Part shown: positions 53,993-62,321 of the stretch, in pieces
How positions within the stretch are numbered: position 1 is the stretch's first letter
Layout of the letters: every line of letters starts with the position of its first letter
From: Bacteroidales bacterium
GTDB lineage: Bacteria > Bacteroidota > Bacteroidia > Bacteroidales > WCHB1-69
Assembly (NCBI GenBank): GCA_016290295.1
Contig: JAEETJ010000002.1
Coordinates: 174,355-238,354 of the forward strand
Direction: 5' to 3'
Length of the DNA stretch: 64,000 bases
Program-made: the position numbers and the translations under genes
Notes under the pieces: model-generated
The model's database searches: none
Seen by the model: the letters and a program-made list of their open reading frames with translations, nothing else
Told to the model about the DNA's origin: nothing

Positions 53993-54000
53993 TACCTTTG
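53993..54000 (+). promoter_or_regulatory. -7 box (TACCTTTG) for the sensor/alarmone operon
   Basis: TACCTTTG followed by CAG, 46 nt before the ATG at 54047. It is the only clear box ahead of the set of plus-strand genes up to 60276. Confidence 0.65.
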
Positions 54001-54046
54001 CAGTTTATTGTGTTTTGCAAACGAAGATAAAACAACTTAAGGAATT

Positions 54047-56086
54047 ATGGCAAATAAGAAATCACGTACGAGAATATGGATCATATTGGTAGCGGCTGTG
54101 GTGCTTGAAGCCATTTCCTGTATCCAGTATTTTTACAGCCGTGCAGGACTTCGTGCCGATGCGGAACACCGGGCACAAGGCGAGTTGCGCCGTGCCGAAT
54201 TGGAAATCGACGTGGTCACCGTGGAGATGGAGGCGGCCACGAAAATGTTGGCAGCCACAACCGAAAGGCAAATTGACCATCCCGACTCCATAGCCAATTC
54301 CACACGCTTGTTACTTCAAACGATAGAGAATGTCGGCAGTGCTGGTATAGCCTGCAAAGAGAATTATTTTCCGGCAAAAGGAAAGTGGTATGAGATATGC
54401 AGTAGCCGGCAAGCGGACAGCAGCATTTACACACGCCAGATAGGTGGTGCCGACCATGATTATTTCCAAACAGAATGGTATCACAACGGGCTGAATGGTA
54501 ATGATATCTGCTGGAGCGAGCCGTACATGGACGAATACGGCGCGCGTACGATGGTAGTCAGTTGTACACACCCTGTCCATAACAAAAAAGGGGAAGTGGT
54601 GGCGGTTGCCTGTGTGGACCTGTCGCTGGATTACCTGCAACGCATATCGGAATACTTGCAAATTTACAAAGACAGCTATTACGTCATCCGTTCCGGCAAA
54701 GGACTGGAAATCGTATCGGGCATGGATACCGTATCAGGACGCAAATACCAGATTTACAGCGAAAAAATTGACAAGACAGATTGGGAGATCTCGATTATCA
54801 TTCCTGAAGATGTCATTTTTGCCGATCTCAACCGTATTGGTCTGATTGCCGAGATCCTGCTGGTGCTCGGCATGGCATTACTTCTTTTTATCGTATGGCA
54901 TGCAGGACGCGACAACAAGCGTCTCATGTTATCTACGGAAAAGAATCAAAGCATGGAGAGGGAGTTGCATATCGCACGCACCATACAGATGGCGATGTTG
55001 CCGACTGTGTTTCCGCCGTTCAATGACCGTCTCGACATCAATGTCTATGGCATGGTTAATCCCGCCAAAGAAGTAGGCGGCGACATGTATGATTTCTACG
55101 TGCGGCATGACAAACTGTTTTTCTGTGTCGGCGATGTAAGTGGCAAAGGTGTGCCTGCCGCATTGGTGATGGCCATGACACGTTCGTCATTCCGTTACAT
55201 CACAGCGCATGAGGAAAATGCGGCGAATATCGTTAGCGAAATGAACAGAACCTTGTCGGAACAGAACTCACAGAACATGTTCCTCACGTTCTTCCTCGGC
55301 ATCTTGGATTGCAAAACTGGCCTACTCTCTTACTGCAACGCCGGACACAATGCCCCCGTATTGGTCAAGCATCAAACTTCAAAAGTTGAAAACTTGAATG
55401 TCGTGGCGAACCTACCTTTGGGTATTGTGGCTGACTTTGTCTATCAGTCACAGACGGTTCAGATGGAATACAACGACCTGCTGTTCTTATACACTGACGG
55501 CCTTACTGAAGCTGAAAACAACAACCATGAGCAGTACGGTGAACAGCGAATGTTACAGTGCTTGTCCACCATGACCGATAGCCGTCCACGCACCATCATA
55601 GATGACATGCAGACGAGTGTGGAGGCGTTTGTGGATGGCGCACAGCAGAGCGACGACATCACCATGCTGGCTGTCCGTTACCAGACACCCGCCATCATCA
55701 TGGACAACGACATACAGCAGATACCCCAACTTGCTGATTGGGTAAACGGACTGGGCATTCCTGAAGAGCTGAACATGCCGGTGAACCTTGCGATTGAAGA
55801 AATTGTGAGCAACATCATGCTCTATGCCTACCCGAACAAGAAAGGACAGATTTTTGTCGAGTTTGCCCAAATTCATAAAGACAAGGGCGAGCAGATTCTA
55901 TTCTCCATCTCCGACAATGGCATCCCCTTCGATCCAACACAGCAGAAAGAAGTGGATATTTCCTTGCCGGCGGAAAAACGCAAGATTGGCGGGTTGGGCA
56001 TACACCTCGTGCGGCAACTCATGGACGAGTTTCATTACCGCCGTGAAAATGACAGAAATGTATTGACTTTAATTAAAAGACTATAA
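54047..56086 (+). CDS. Membrane sensor with fused PP2C (SpoIIE/RsbU) phosphatase and anti-sigma-type kinase
   Basis: A 679-residue protein. Helix 1 (about 9-28), a periplasmic dCache-like sensor (about 30-260) and helix 2 (about 265-288) are followed by a RsbU/SpoIIE phosphatase domain (about 315-545): EVGGDMYDFY, VGDVSGKGVPAALVMAM, YTDGLTEAEN and QQSDDITMLAVRY hold the metal aspartates. A GHKL serine kinase domain (about 555-675) shows the N box AIEEIVSNIMLYAYP and G box GGLGIHLVRQLMDEF. Phosphatase and kinase in one chain could set the phosphorylation of the STAS protein encoded next. Stimulus unknown. Confidence 0.9.
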   Translation: MANKKSRTRIWIILVAAVVLEAISCIQYFYSRAGLRADAEHRAQGELRRAELEIDVVTVEMEAATKMLAATTERQIDHPDSIANSTRLLLQTIENVGSAGIACKENYFPAKGKWYEICSSRQADSSIYTRQIGGADHDYFQTEWYHNGLNGNDICWSEPYMDEYGARTMVVSCTHPVHNKKGEVVAVACVDLSLDYLQRISEYLQIYKDSYYVIRSGKGLEIVSGMDTVSGRKYQIYSEKIDKTDWEISIIIPEDVIFADLNRIGLIAEILLVLGMALLLFIVWHAGRDNKRLMLSTEKNQSMERELHIARTIQMAMLPTVFPPFNDRLDINVYGMVNPAKEVGGDMYDFYVRHDKLFFCVGDVSGKGVPAALVMAMTRSSFRYITAHEENAANIVSEMNRTLSEQNSQNMFLTFFLGILDCKTGLLSYCNAGHNAPVLVKHQTSKVENLNVVANLPLGIVADFVYQSQTVQMEYNDLLFLYTDGLTEAENNNHEQYGEQRMLQCLSTMTDSRPRTIIDDMQTSVEAFVDGAQQSDDITMLAVRYQTPAIIMDNDIQQIPQLADWVNGLGIPEELNMPVNLAIEEIVSNIMLYAYPNKKGQIFVEFAQIHKDKGEQILFSISDNGIPFDPTQQKEVDISLPAEKRKIGGLGIHLVRQLMDEFHYRRENDRNVLTLIKRL

Positions 56087-56119
56087 TCGAGATACTTATA
56101 TCCCGAAAAAAAAGAAATT

Positions 56120-56422
56120 ATGAAAACTCTAATCGAAGAAAACGGCCATCAACTCATTGCCCGATTTTCAGGCAGACTGGACACAGCCGCTGCTGTACAG
56201 ACCACCGAGGACGTAAAACCTTTGCTGGATGCCATTGACAAAGAGATTATTCTCGACTGCACCGAACTGACTTACATTTCCTCGTCGGGGCTGCGTATTT
56301 TCCTCAGCATCCGCAAGGAAGCTGCCGCACACGACAGCAAAGTGATCATTCGCAATATTAACGCTGAAATCAGCCAAGTCTTCATGATGACCGGCTTTGT
56401 CAGTCTCTTTGAAATACAATAA
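56120..56422 (+). CDS. STAS-domain anti-sigma factor antagonist
   Basis: A 100-residue STAS protein of the RsbV/SpoIIAA type. The phospho-acceptor region is TYISSSGLRIFLS, with Ser55 aligned to the phosphorylated serine of SpoIIAA; the usual Asp before it is Ser54. LDTAAAV and LDCTELTYI are typical. It is the likely substrate of the kinase and phosphatase encoded by the gene before it. The next gene starts 2 bases after its stop, so signalling and alarmone genes are joined. No sigma factor or separate anti-sigma factor is encoded nearby. Confidence 0.92.
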   Translation: MKTLIEENGHQLIARFSGRLDTAAAVQTTEDVKPLLDAIDKEIILDCTELTYISSSGLRIFLSIRKEAAAHDSKVIIRNINAEISQVFMMTGFVSLFEIQ

Positions 56423-56424
56423 TT

Positions 56425-57504
56425 ATGGATCCGCATACCGAAATGATTTTAGAAGAGTATGACGCGCAGTTGCCGCTTTACCGGAGGCTGGAGCGCATCG
56501 TACAAATCACGCTACAAGACGCCTTGAGCAATAACGGACTGATGGTAACGGCTGTCGTCACACGTATCAAGGACCGTGAGAGTCTGGCCGGCAAGTTGGA
56601 AAACAAAGGGGACAAATACCACACGCTGAGTGACATCACCGACATTCTCGGTGCACGCATTATCACTTTATACACCGATGATGTGGACCGCATCGCCGCT
56701 GTGATGGAGCAACTCTTCGACATCGACTGGGAGAACTCGGTCGATAAGCGTCGTCTGCACAACACCGACAGTTTCGGTTACAACTCTCTGCATTATGTCT
56801 GCCGTATGCCCAAGAAGCTGGTCGACGAGCCCGATTTTCCGCAGCTGAATAATATTCGTTTTGAATTACAGTTACGTACCACATTGCAACATGCATGGGC
56901 ATCCATTAACCATGACATCGGCTATAAGACCGGTGTAGAGATTCCGCATTTTTATCTGCGTCAAATCAATCGTCTGGCAGGTATGTTAGAGATGGCGGAC
57001 GACGAATTCAGCCGTATCAGAACGGAGATTAACGACTACCGCCGCCGCGTGCAGCAACTCGTACAGAATGGCAAGTTAGACGATGTGCAGCTGGACGGTG
57101 ACACCTTCCGCAGCTACCTGCAATCCAAACCTTTTGACATGCTCAACCGTCGCATCGCGGCCATCAACCAGGCGGAGATACAAGAGGTGTCGCTTGACCC
57201 ATACCTGCGTGTATTTATTGCCTTCAACTGCAAGACCATTGGTGATGTAGACCGTCTGCGTCAGAAATATGCCGATGGTGCATACAGCCTCGCACGGCAT
57301 CAGTTAGGCAACACCGACCTTGACATCATCTCTTCGTCAGTAGGTATTCAAAACATCTGTATTGTTTGCATTCTTGCCAATGGCGGTGGCATAATTGGCC
57401 TTACCCGCCTATTTAACACCATTAACGGCAACAACCCGCAAAACGAACTGCTGGCTGACATGATATACAAGCAAGCCAAGGATTTACCTTTTATGCACAT
57501 CTAA
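56425..57504 (+). CDS. RelA/SpoT-type (p)ppGpp synthetase domain protein
   Basis: A 359-residue protein. The synthetase domain (about 35-175) shows VTRIKDRESLAGKLENKG (R47, K49), DILGARIITLY, DSFGYNSLHYV and FELQLRTTLQHAWASINHDIGYK with Glu147, so ATP, GTP and metal residues look intact. A helical region (about 180-225) and a further 130-residue domain without known motif follow. There is no HD hydrolase domain, TGS or ACT, unlike long Rel. It is longer than small alarmone synthetases (about 200-250), so the C-terminal part may regulate. The product, ppGpp or another nucleotide, is inferred. Confidence 0.88.
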   Translation: MDPHTEMILEEYDAQLPLYRRLERIVQITLQDALSNNGLMVTAVVTRIKDRESLAGKLENKGDKYHTLSDITDILGARIITLYTDDVDRIAAVMEQLFDIDWENSVDKRRLHNTDSFGYNSLHYVCRMPKKLVDEPDFPQLNNIRFELQLRTTLQHAWASINHDIGYKTGVEIPHFYLRQINRLAGMLEMADDEFSRIRTEINDYRRRVQQLVQNGKLDDVQLDGDTFRSYLQSKPFDMLNRRIAAINQAEIQEVSLDPYLRVFIAFNCKTIGDVDRLRQKYADGAYSLARHQLGNTDLDIISSSVGIQNICIVCILANGGGIIGLTRLFNTINGNNPQNELLADMIYKQAKDLPFMHI

Positions 57505-57506
57505 TT

Positions 57507-58346
57507 ATGGAACCAACGCTGATCAATATCAACGACTACGAGCGGACGGGCGAAGGAGCCAACGGCGCCAGTTATAACCATAAGGCCGACAAGAGCATCA
57601 TGCTCAAGATGTACCTCCATAATTTCGAGGCAGCCAAGAAGGAACTGGAGTTGGCCCGGAAAGTGTATGCCGCTGGCATCTCGACTCCTGAGCCCGGCGA
57701 CCTGGTCACCGATGGCACAGCATTGGGTATCCGTTTCCGTCGTATAGATGGCAAAAAATCCTATTCGCGAGCCTGCGGTGATAATCCCGAACGTACCGAA
57801 GAGTATGCCCGCGAATTCGCACAACTGTGTAAAAAGCTGCACTCCACCCATGTGGACACCACGCAGTTCACGAATATAAAAGACCACTTGTATGCCTTGC
57901 TCGCCGCCAACCCTTTCTTCACAGATGAGCAAAAGCAGAAAATACACGACTTTATTGCTGCTACACCAGATGCTGACACAGCTATCCACGGCGACCTGCA
58001 GTTCGGCAACGGCATCTTCGTGGAAAAAGACGGTATACGTACACCCTACTTCATCGATCTCGGTGATTTCTGTTACGGCTATCCGATGTTTGATCTCGGC
58101 ATGGTCTATCTCTGTGGCTGTCTTAACGAAGAGACATGGACACAGGAACAATTCCACATGTCAAATGCCACTGCCAAGCGCTTCTGGGATGCCTTTGCAC
58201 TGGAGTATTTCGGACAGGACGCAGACCTTATCGAGATAGAGAAAACCGTTCGCATCTATGCCGGACTTAAAACACTTATCATCGAGCGCGACACCCACCG
58301 TCCCATGTCACATTTCCGTGCCATGCTGGAAGGCACGATTTATTAG
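57507..58346 (+). CDS. APH-like small-molecule kinase (TIGR02172-like)
   Basis: A 279-residue protein-kinase-like fold protein of the aminoglycoside phosphotransferase clan. The nucleotide loop is GEGANGASYNHKADKSIMLKMY (catalytic Lys at about 34), the Brenner-type catalytic loop is IHGDLQFGNGIF (about 160-171) and the metal motif is FIDLGDFCYGYP (about 183-194). It matches the TIGR02172 family as I recall it. The substrate is unknown; drug resistance is not implied. It starts 2 bases after the alarmone synthetase stop. Confidence 0.85.
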   Translation: MEPTLININDYERTGEGANGASYNHKADKSIMLKMYLHNFEAAKKELELARKVYAAGISTPEPGDLVTDGTALGIRFRRIDGKKSYSRACGDNPERTEEYAREFAQLCKKLHSTHVDTTQFTNIKDHLYALLAANPFFTDEQKQKIHDFIAATPDADTAIHGDLQFGNGIFVEKDGIRTPYFIDLGDFCYGYPMFDLGMVYLCGCLNEETWTQEQFHMSNATAKRFWDAFALEYFGQDADLIEIEKTVRIYAGLKTLIIERDTHRPMSHFRAMLEGTIY

Positions 58347-58385
58347 ACCATCATTGAACAAGACCCTATACTAAAAGAGAAAATC

Positions 58386-58964
58386 ATGGCTAACAAATTC
58401 ATGGATACAGACCTGCTTGACCGGGCAATACTGTTTGCGGTCAAGGCCCACCATAACACCGAACGGCGTGGCAAAGGCTTTCCATATATCGTGCATCCGA
58501 TGGAGGCTGTGGAGATTGTGGCGACCATCACGTCCGACCAAGAGTTGTTAGCTGCCGCAGCGCTGCACGACACCATCGAGGATACCGATGTTACCTTCGA
58601 GCAACTCCGCATGGAATTCGGCGACCGCATTGCCATGCTGGTGTATGCTGAAAGTGACCCGTTCACTGAAGGCATGAGCGAAGCCGACAATTGGCATGAC
58701 CGCAAACAGGCGGCTATTGACCGACTGGCAGCCGCACCCCTTGACGTTAAGATAGTGGCAATGGGCGACAAACTGAGCAACATGCGGGCTATCTGGCGCG
58801 ATTACCAGGCCAAAGGCGACGAGCTATGGCAGATTTTCCACATCACCGACAAAGCCTCGCACGAGTGGCGCTACCGCGGATTGGCAGCGTCTCTGAACGA
58901 GCTGAGCGACACCTTCGCATATAAAGAATTCACACGATTGATTGATGAAGTATTTGGGAAATAA
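58386..58964 (+). CDS. HD hydrolase of the SpoT/Mesh1 (small alarmone hydrolase) type
   Basis: A 192-residue HD-domain protein. AHHNTERRGKGFPYIVHPME and LLAAAALHDTIEDTDVTFEQL match the hydrolase domain of Rel/SpoT and Mesh1; metal and catalytic residues H37, H61-D62, E65-D66 and D128 (VAMGDKLSNMRAI) are all present. It should cleave a pyrophosphorylated nucleotide such as ppGpp. It has no synthetase domain. In the same operon as a lone synthetase it completes a make-and-remove pair. Confidence 0.88.
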   Translation: MANKFMDTDLLDRAILFAVKAHHNTERRGKGFPYIVHPMEAVEIVATITSDQELLAAAALHDTIEDTDVTFEQLRMEFGDRIAMLVYAESDPFTEGMSEADNWHDRKQAAIDRLAAAPLDVKIVAMGDKLSNMRAIWRDYQAKGDELWQIFHITDKASHEWRYRGLAASLNELSDTFAYKEFTRLIDEVFGK

Positions 58965-59043
58965 AATCGTGGCAGAATTATTCAAACCATACAATATTAC
59001 AAAAGGATTATAAACAAAAAAAAATTCAAGAAAATATAGCATC

Positions 59044-59337
59044 ATGACAGATTTCAGCATTTGGGAAGTCCTCTTCCTGCTCTGTTTTGCGGTCAGCTGG
59101 CCAGTCTCCATTGCCAAATCGTTGAGAACCAAAGTTGTGATTGGCAAAAGTCCGTTTTTCATGTCATTAGTAATATTAGGCTATGTCTTTGGCATCATCC
59201 ACAAGGCGTTATACAGCCACGATATTGTCATCTGGCTCTATGTGTTCAACGCTGTTTTGGTGGCGACCGATCTGGTTTTGTATTTCACCTATATCGGAAG
59301 AAACCGTCGAGAACTACAACAAGCTAAACAACACTAA
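59044..59337 (+). CDS. Small membrane protein, unknown
   Basis: A 97-residue protein with three predicted membrane helices (about 6-24, 38-55 and 62-84) and a basic tail (GRNRRELQQAKQH). The P-x-K motif region, SWPVSIAKSLRTK and GKSPFFMS, is reminiscent of PQ-loop-like small transporters, but no family is assigned. It lies 79 bp after the HD gene and 24 bp before the EamA gene. Confidence 0.7.
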   Translation: MTDFSIWEVLFLLCFAVSWPVSIAKSLRTKVVIGKSPFFMSLVILGYVFGIIHKALYSHDIVIWLYVFNAVLVATDLVLYFTYIGRNRRELQQAKQH

Positions 59338-59361
59338 CACTATTGGCAAGCGATAAAATCC

Positions 59362-60276
59362 ATGGAAAAGCTTCGAAAAGAAAGCAATAAAAAGCTATTC
59401 GGCACATTATGTGGTATCGGTGCCGCTGTATGTTATGGCACCAACCCATTAGGCGCGCGACTGTACGATGAGGGCATGGCACCAAGCACCGTGCTATTTT
59501 GGCGTTTCGGACTTGCCTGGGTAATTATCGCTGTCGTGATGCTGCTTCGCAAAGAGAAACTGGGTGTAAGCCGAAAAGAATTTGCCACTCTAAGTGCCTT
59601 GGGACTGTTATTCTTAGCCTCCTCGCTCACCCTCTATGTCAGTTTCCAGATGATGGCCGTCGGCGTTGCCTCTACCCTGCTTTTCGTATATCCAGTACTT
59701 ACAGCAGCCATTATGGCTGTATTTTTCAAAGAAAAACTCACATGGTCCACCGTGTCGGCGATAGTGTTGTCTTTTTTAGGGGTTATGCTGTTGTATTGGA
59801 GTCCGGATGGAGGAAGCCTATCGGTTGTGGGAGTGATATTGGTGCTGATTTCCGCCCTCACCTACGCGGTTTACATTATCGTGATGAATCGCGCCCAGCT
59901 GGCCATGTCATCCTTCAAAATCAACTTTTATGTACTCATTTACTGCGCTTTAGGTAATATGCTGATGTCCTTGTTTATGGGACAAGGATTGCAGGTTCCC
60001 GCCAATGCCATGAGTTGGTTTTATGTAGGATGGTTGGCAGTTGTTCCTGCCATTCTCGCCTTAGTGATGATGGTTTATGCCGCCAAATACATTGGTTCCA
60101 CTCCCACTGCCATTATGGGTGCTCTTGAACCCCTCACTGCGGTGCTGATTGGTATTTTCATGTTTGGCGAGGTCTTCACCACACGTTTGGCATTCGGTAT
60201 CATTCTGATTTTCAGTGCAGTAATCATCATCACACTTTACAGCAATCGGAAAGAGATTACGGATGATACACTTTGA
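59362..60276 (+). CDS. EamA-family (DMT) transporter
   Basis: A 304-residue inner-membrane protein with ten predicted helices in two EamA repeats (about 12-140 and 155-290). CYGTNPLGARLYDEGMAP, VASTLLFVYPVLTAAIMAVFF and the second-repeat STPTAIMGALEPLTAVLIGIFMFGE are typical. It exports or exchanges a small metabolite, type unknown. The end overlaps the convergent HTH gene by 20 bases. Confidence 0.9.
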   Translation: MEKLRKESNKKLFGTLCGIGAAVCYGTNPLGARLYDEGMAPSTVLFWRFGLAWVIIAVVMLLRKEKLGVSRKEFATLSALGLLFLASSLTLYVSFQMMAVGVASTLLFVYPVLTAAIMAVFFKEKLTWSTVSAIVLSFLGVMLLYWSPDGGSLSVVGVILVLISALTYAVYIIVMNRAQLAMSSFKINFYVLIYCALGNMLMSLFMGQGLQVPANAMSWFYVGWLAVVPAILALVMMVYAAKYIGSTPTAIMGALEPLTAVLIGIFMFGEVFTTRLAFGIILIFSAVIIITLYSNRKEITDDTL

Positions 60277-61138
60277 AAGTGTCGTCGTCGTAGAAGAAGA
60301 TGATTTTCTCGATTTTCTTTTCTTTTGGGGCTGGAACTTGTTCGGTCTGAACAGTCTGCGGTCTTTCTGTGGATACTGTCGTGTTTTTTTCCATTGCGAC
60401 CACTTGAGGTTTCTCTACAGGTGTTGCTACTGGACGAGCCTGTGAATTTTCCTCGGGTGTTGCCACCGGTCTTTCCATCGGACGAGCCTGTGGATTCTCC
60501 AAGGGTATTGCCTCTGGTTTTGTCCGAGGTTTATCCACCGAGGGTGTCACGGGCTTTGTTTTCGGCTGTGGATTCGAGTGCGTTGGTGCCTGTTTTGCAT
60601 CCTCATGCTCAACCGCACGAGAATCGGATTTTTCGGGCTGAGGTACGGGTTGTTGCTGAATATTCGATTCTGGAGCAGTGGAAACTGGTTCTTCGGCTGA
60701 TTTAATATCTTCTGTATCAATTTGTTGAACTTGTTCTGCAGAGGGGATTTCCTGTACCTCTGGTTTTACATTTTCCAACGAAATCTCTTCAGAAGGATGT
60801 TGCACCACCTCTTCCGAAGCAATTTCTTTAACTTCGTCAACAGTCGAAGCAATTGTTTCACTTTCGTCAACAGAACCAAACAGGTCTGTCTGCACAAAGG
60901 TTTTCTTTGCAGGCATCATTTCAGCAGGGTCTTTAATCATCTTACCAACCCCCATGATCAACCACTCCGTGCTCACCTCAGGGAATGCCGTAAGCACCTT
61001 CTTGGCAAAGTCAAGACTGGGCTGATTACGTCCCGAAAAAAGGTGAGTAATATTAGATCTGTTAACACCGATTTTCTCGGCAAAGCCCGCTGGAGTCTCT
61101 TCATAATGCTCCATTACTTGTTTAATTCTGTCAACCAT
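60257..61138 (-). CDS. HTH (XRE/Cro-like) regulator with low-complexity tail
   Basis: A 293-residue protein. The N-terminal helix-turn-helix domain (about 1-65) has RIKQVMEHYEETPAGFAEKIG and VNRSNITHLFSGRNQPSLDFAKK. The middle (about 85-270) is a long disordered region rich in Pro, Glu, Gln, Thr and Val, with imperfect repeats like NPQARPMERPVATPEE. It ends with a short conserved-looking strand pair, KKIEKIIFFYDDDTFKVYHP. It probably binds the TTTACAA-type sites in its own upstream region. Its target genes are unknown. Confidence 0.8.
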   Translation of the reverse strand: MVDRIKQVMEHYEETPAGFAEKIGVNRSNITHLFSGRNQPSLDFAKKVLTAFPEVSTEWLIMGVGKMIKDPAEMMPAKKTFVQTDLFGSVDESETIASTVDEVKEIASEEVVQHPSEEISLENVKPEVQEIPSAEQVQQIDTEDIKSAEEPVSTAPESNIQQQPVPQPEKSDSRAVEHEDAKQAPTHSNPQPKTKPVTPSVDKPRTKPEAIPLENPQARPMERPVATPEENSQARPVATPVEKPQVVAMEKNTTVSTERPQTVQTEQVPAPKEKKIEKIIFFYDDDTFKVYHP

Positions 61139-61146
61139 ATTGTTTA

Positions 61147-61259
61147 TTTTTGTAAATTCTATTGTTTTACTTTTGCAATTTACAATTGTATTAATTAAGT
61201 ATATTGTTTACAATTATAATTTTACATTTGTATTTTTACTGTATTGAATTGTTTACAAG
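61147..61259. promoter_or_regulatory. Probable operator cluster upstream of the HTH gene
   Basis: TTTACAA occurs at 61179, 61207 and 61252, and the perfect palindrome TACAATTGTA at 61181-61190; related TTTTACATTTGTA and TTTTGTAAATT lie between and beside them. The sites are within 120 bp of the HTH start codon, as expected for autoregulation. Confidence 0.5.
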
Positions 61260-61787
61260 TGATAGAATATTGAATACACTATTAAACATCTCGTTCTAAC
61301 CAACACCCACTAATCCTTTCCGATTTGCAAATATACACATTAATTTTTACAATCTAACACATTGTCAAAATTGTTGATAAATACCTAAAGCAACACTCTA
61401 TGATATAATATTTAAAATACTGAATATTAGTATTTTATATTATTAACTAAATTGATATATGTTTGTTGATAACTATATGTTTTGTGTTTAAGCTAAAACA
61501 TTAACAAATAAAATTAAAACTATGGGTATCAGCAATTTAAATGATAATATATTTTATAAATTATTGATATGACTTATTTTGCCATTAATTCGGACTTGTC
61601 TCCTACCCTGTTACAAAAATAAAGATTGTTTTGGAAATTTTTGGAACTGCATTTGTCAATTGTAATATGGTGTCGGCACATTGCTCGTGAGTGTTGGATT
61701 TTGTAATTTTGCTGTAATTTATGATGTAGTTACGTTTGTATTATTTGGTGTATATTTGTAAAATTGAATGTTTCATTTTGTGAATTT
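61260..61787. other. AT-rich non-coding region
   Basis: No reading frame of credible length on either strand. It contains TTGTTGATAA twice (61371-61380, 61463-61472), long A/T runs, and a TATATTTG box at about 61751-61758 that faces no gene. A short RNA or a binding region is possible; no known RNA family is recognised. Confidence 0.4.
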
Positions 61788-61888
61788 ATGCGGCGGCTGT
61801 GGTTCCACCACAATATTCCATTTCGCCATTCCGCCTGCGTAGCTGGCGGAACCTCCATCCTATGCGGCGGTTGCGGTTCCACCGCAAT
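61788..61888. repeat. REP-like repeats, family A, two diverged units
   Basis: ATGCGGCGGCTGTGGTTCC with ACCACAA at 61788 and ATGCGGCGGTTGCGGTTCC with ACCGCAA at 61862, joined by a CCATTTCGCCATTCCGCC...GGCGGAACCTCC segment. The order of blocks matches the 88-bp array at 52756-53081, with a spacing of about 74 bp. Confidence 0.8.
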
Positions 61889-61979
61889 ATGCAGCCAGTA
61901 ACCCCATGTGGGGGCACCGCAAATGTTAGCTGCATTGTTGACAGCGTCGCATAGCATGTTGACAACGGGAAATGTGTCA

Positions 61980-62000
61980 TTGCGTGCCATAGGCACGCAA
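61980..62000. repeat. Perfect GC-rich palindrome
   Basis: Arms TTGCGTGCC and GGCACGCAA around ATA. It stands alone 91 bp after the REP-like units and could be another repeat family or a terminator-like hairpin without a T-run. Confidence 0.6.
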
Positions 62001-62203
62001 CTCCTCCCTCCCCTCCCAGAATCAAATATTCCCCTACCTTGTATCGGAAAATTTCAAATATTCGATTCTCGTGAGGTGAAAACTCCGCAAATCGACACAT
62101 AAATATTTGGTATACTGATATATGTATAAAAATTCAGTGATAATGGAATTGATACCAAATTGCTTATCGCCTATGTAGGCCGTACATTTTCAAGATAATT
62201 TCG

Positions 62204-62211
62204 TAAATTTG
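62204..62211 (+). promoter_or_regulatory. -7 box (TAAATTTG) for porX
   Basis: TAAATTTG followed by CA, 110 nt before the porX ATG, giving a long leader. Confidence 0.55.
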
Positions 62212-62321
62212 CAAAATCTCTACCCTTCTCCTCTGCTGCAAAATAATTTCATCTTCCATAAAATAAATATAGGCATCTCTACGTTAATAAAATATCAAAC
62301 TAATAAACATCAATATAATAT

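Noticed and set aside
57501..58157. 218-codon minus-strand frame opposite the APH-like gene
   Set aside because: Shadow frame; the plus strand has the catalytic motifs.
57507..58346. Aminoglycoside resistance gene
   Set aside because: Only the general fold is shared; the context is a signalling operon and no specific resistance subfamily is recognised.
61371..61472. Replication origin with DnaA boxes
   Set aside because: TTGTTGATAA occurs only twice and deviates from TTATCCACA; no dnaA or other origin gene is near.
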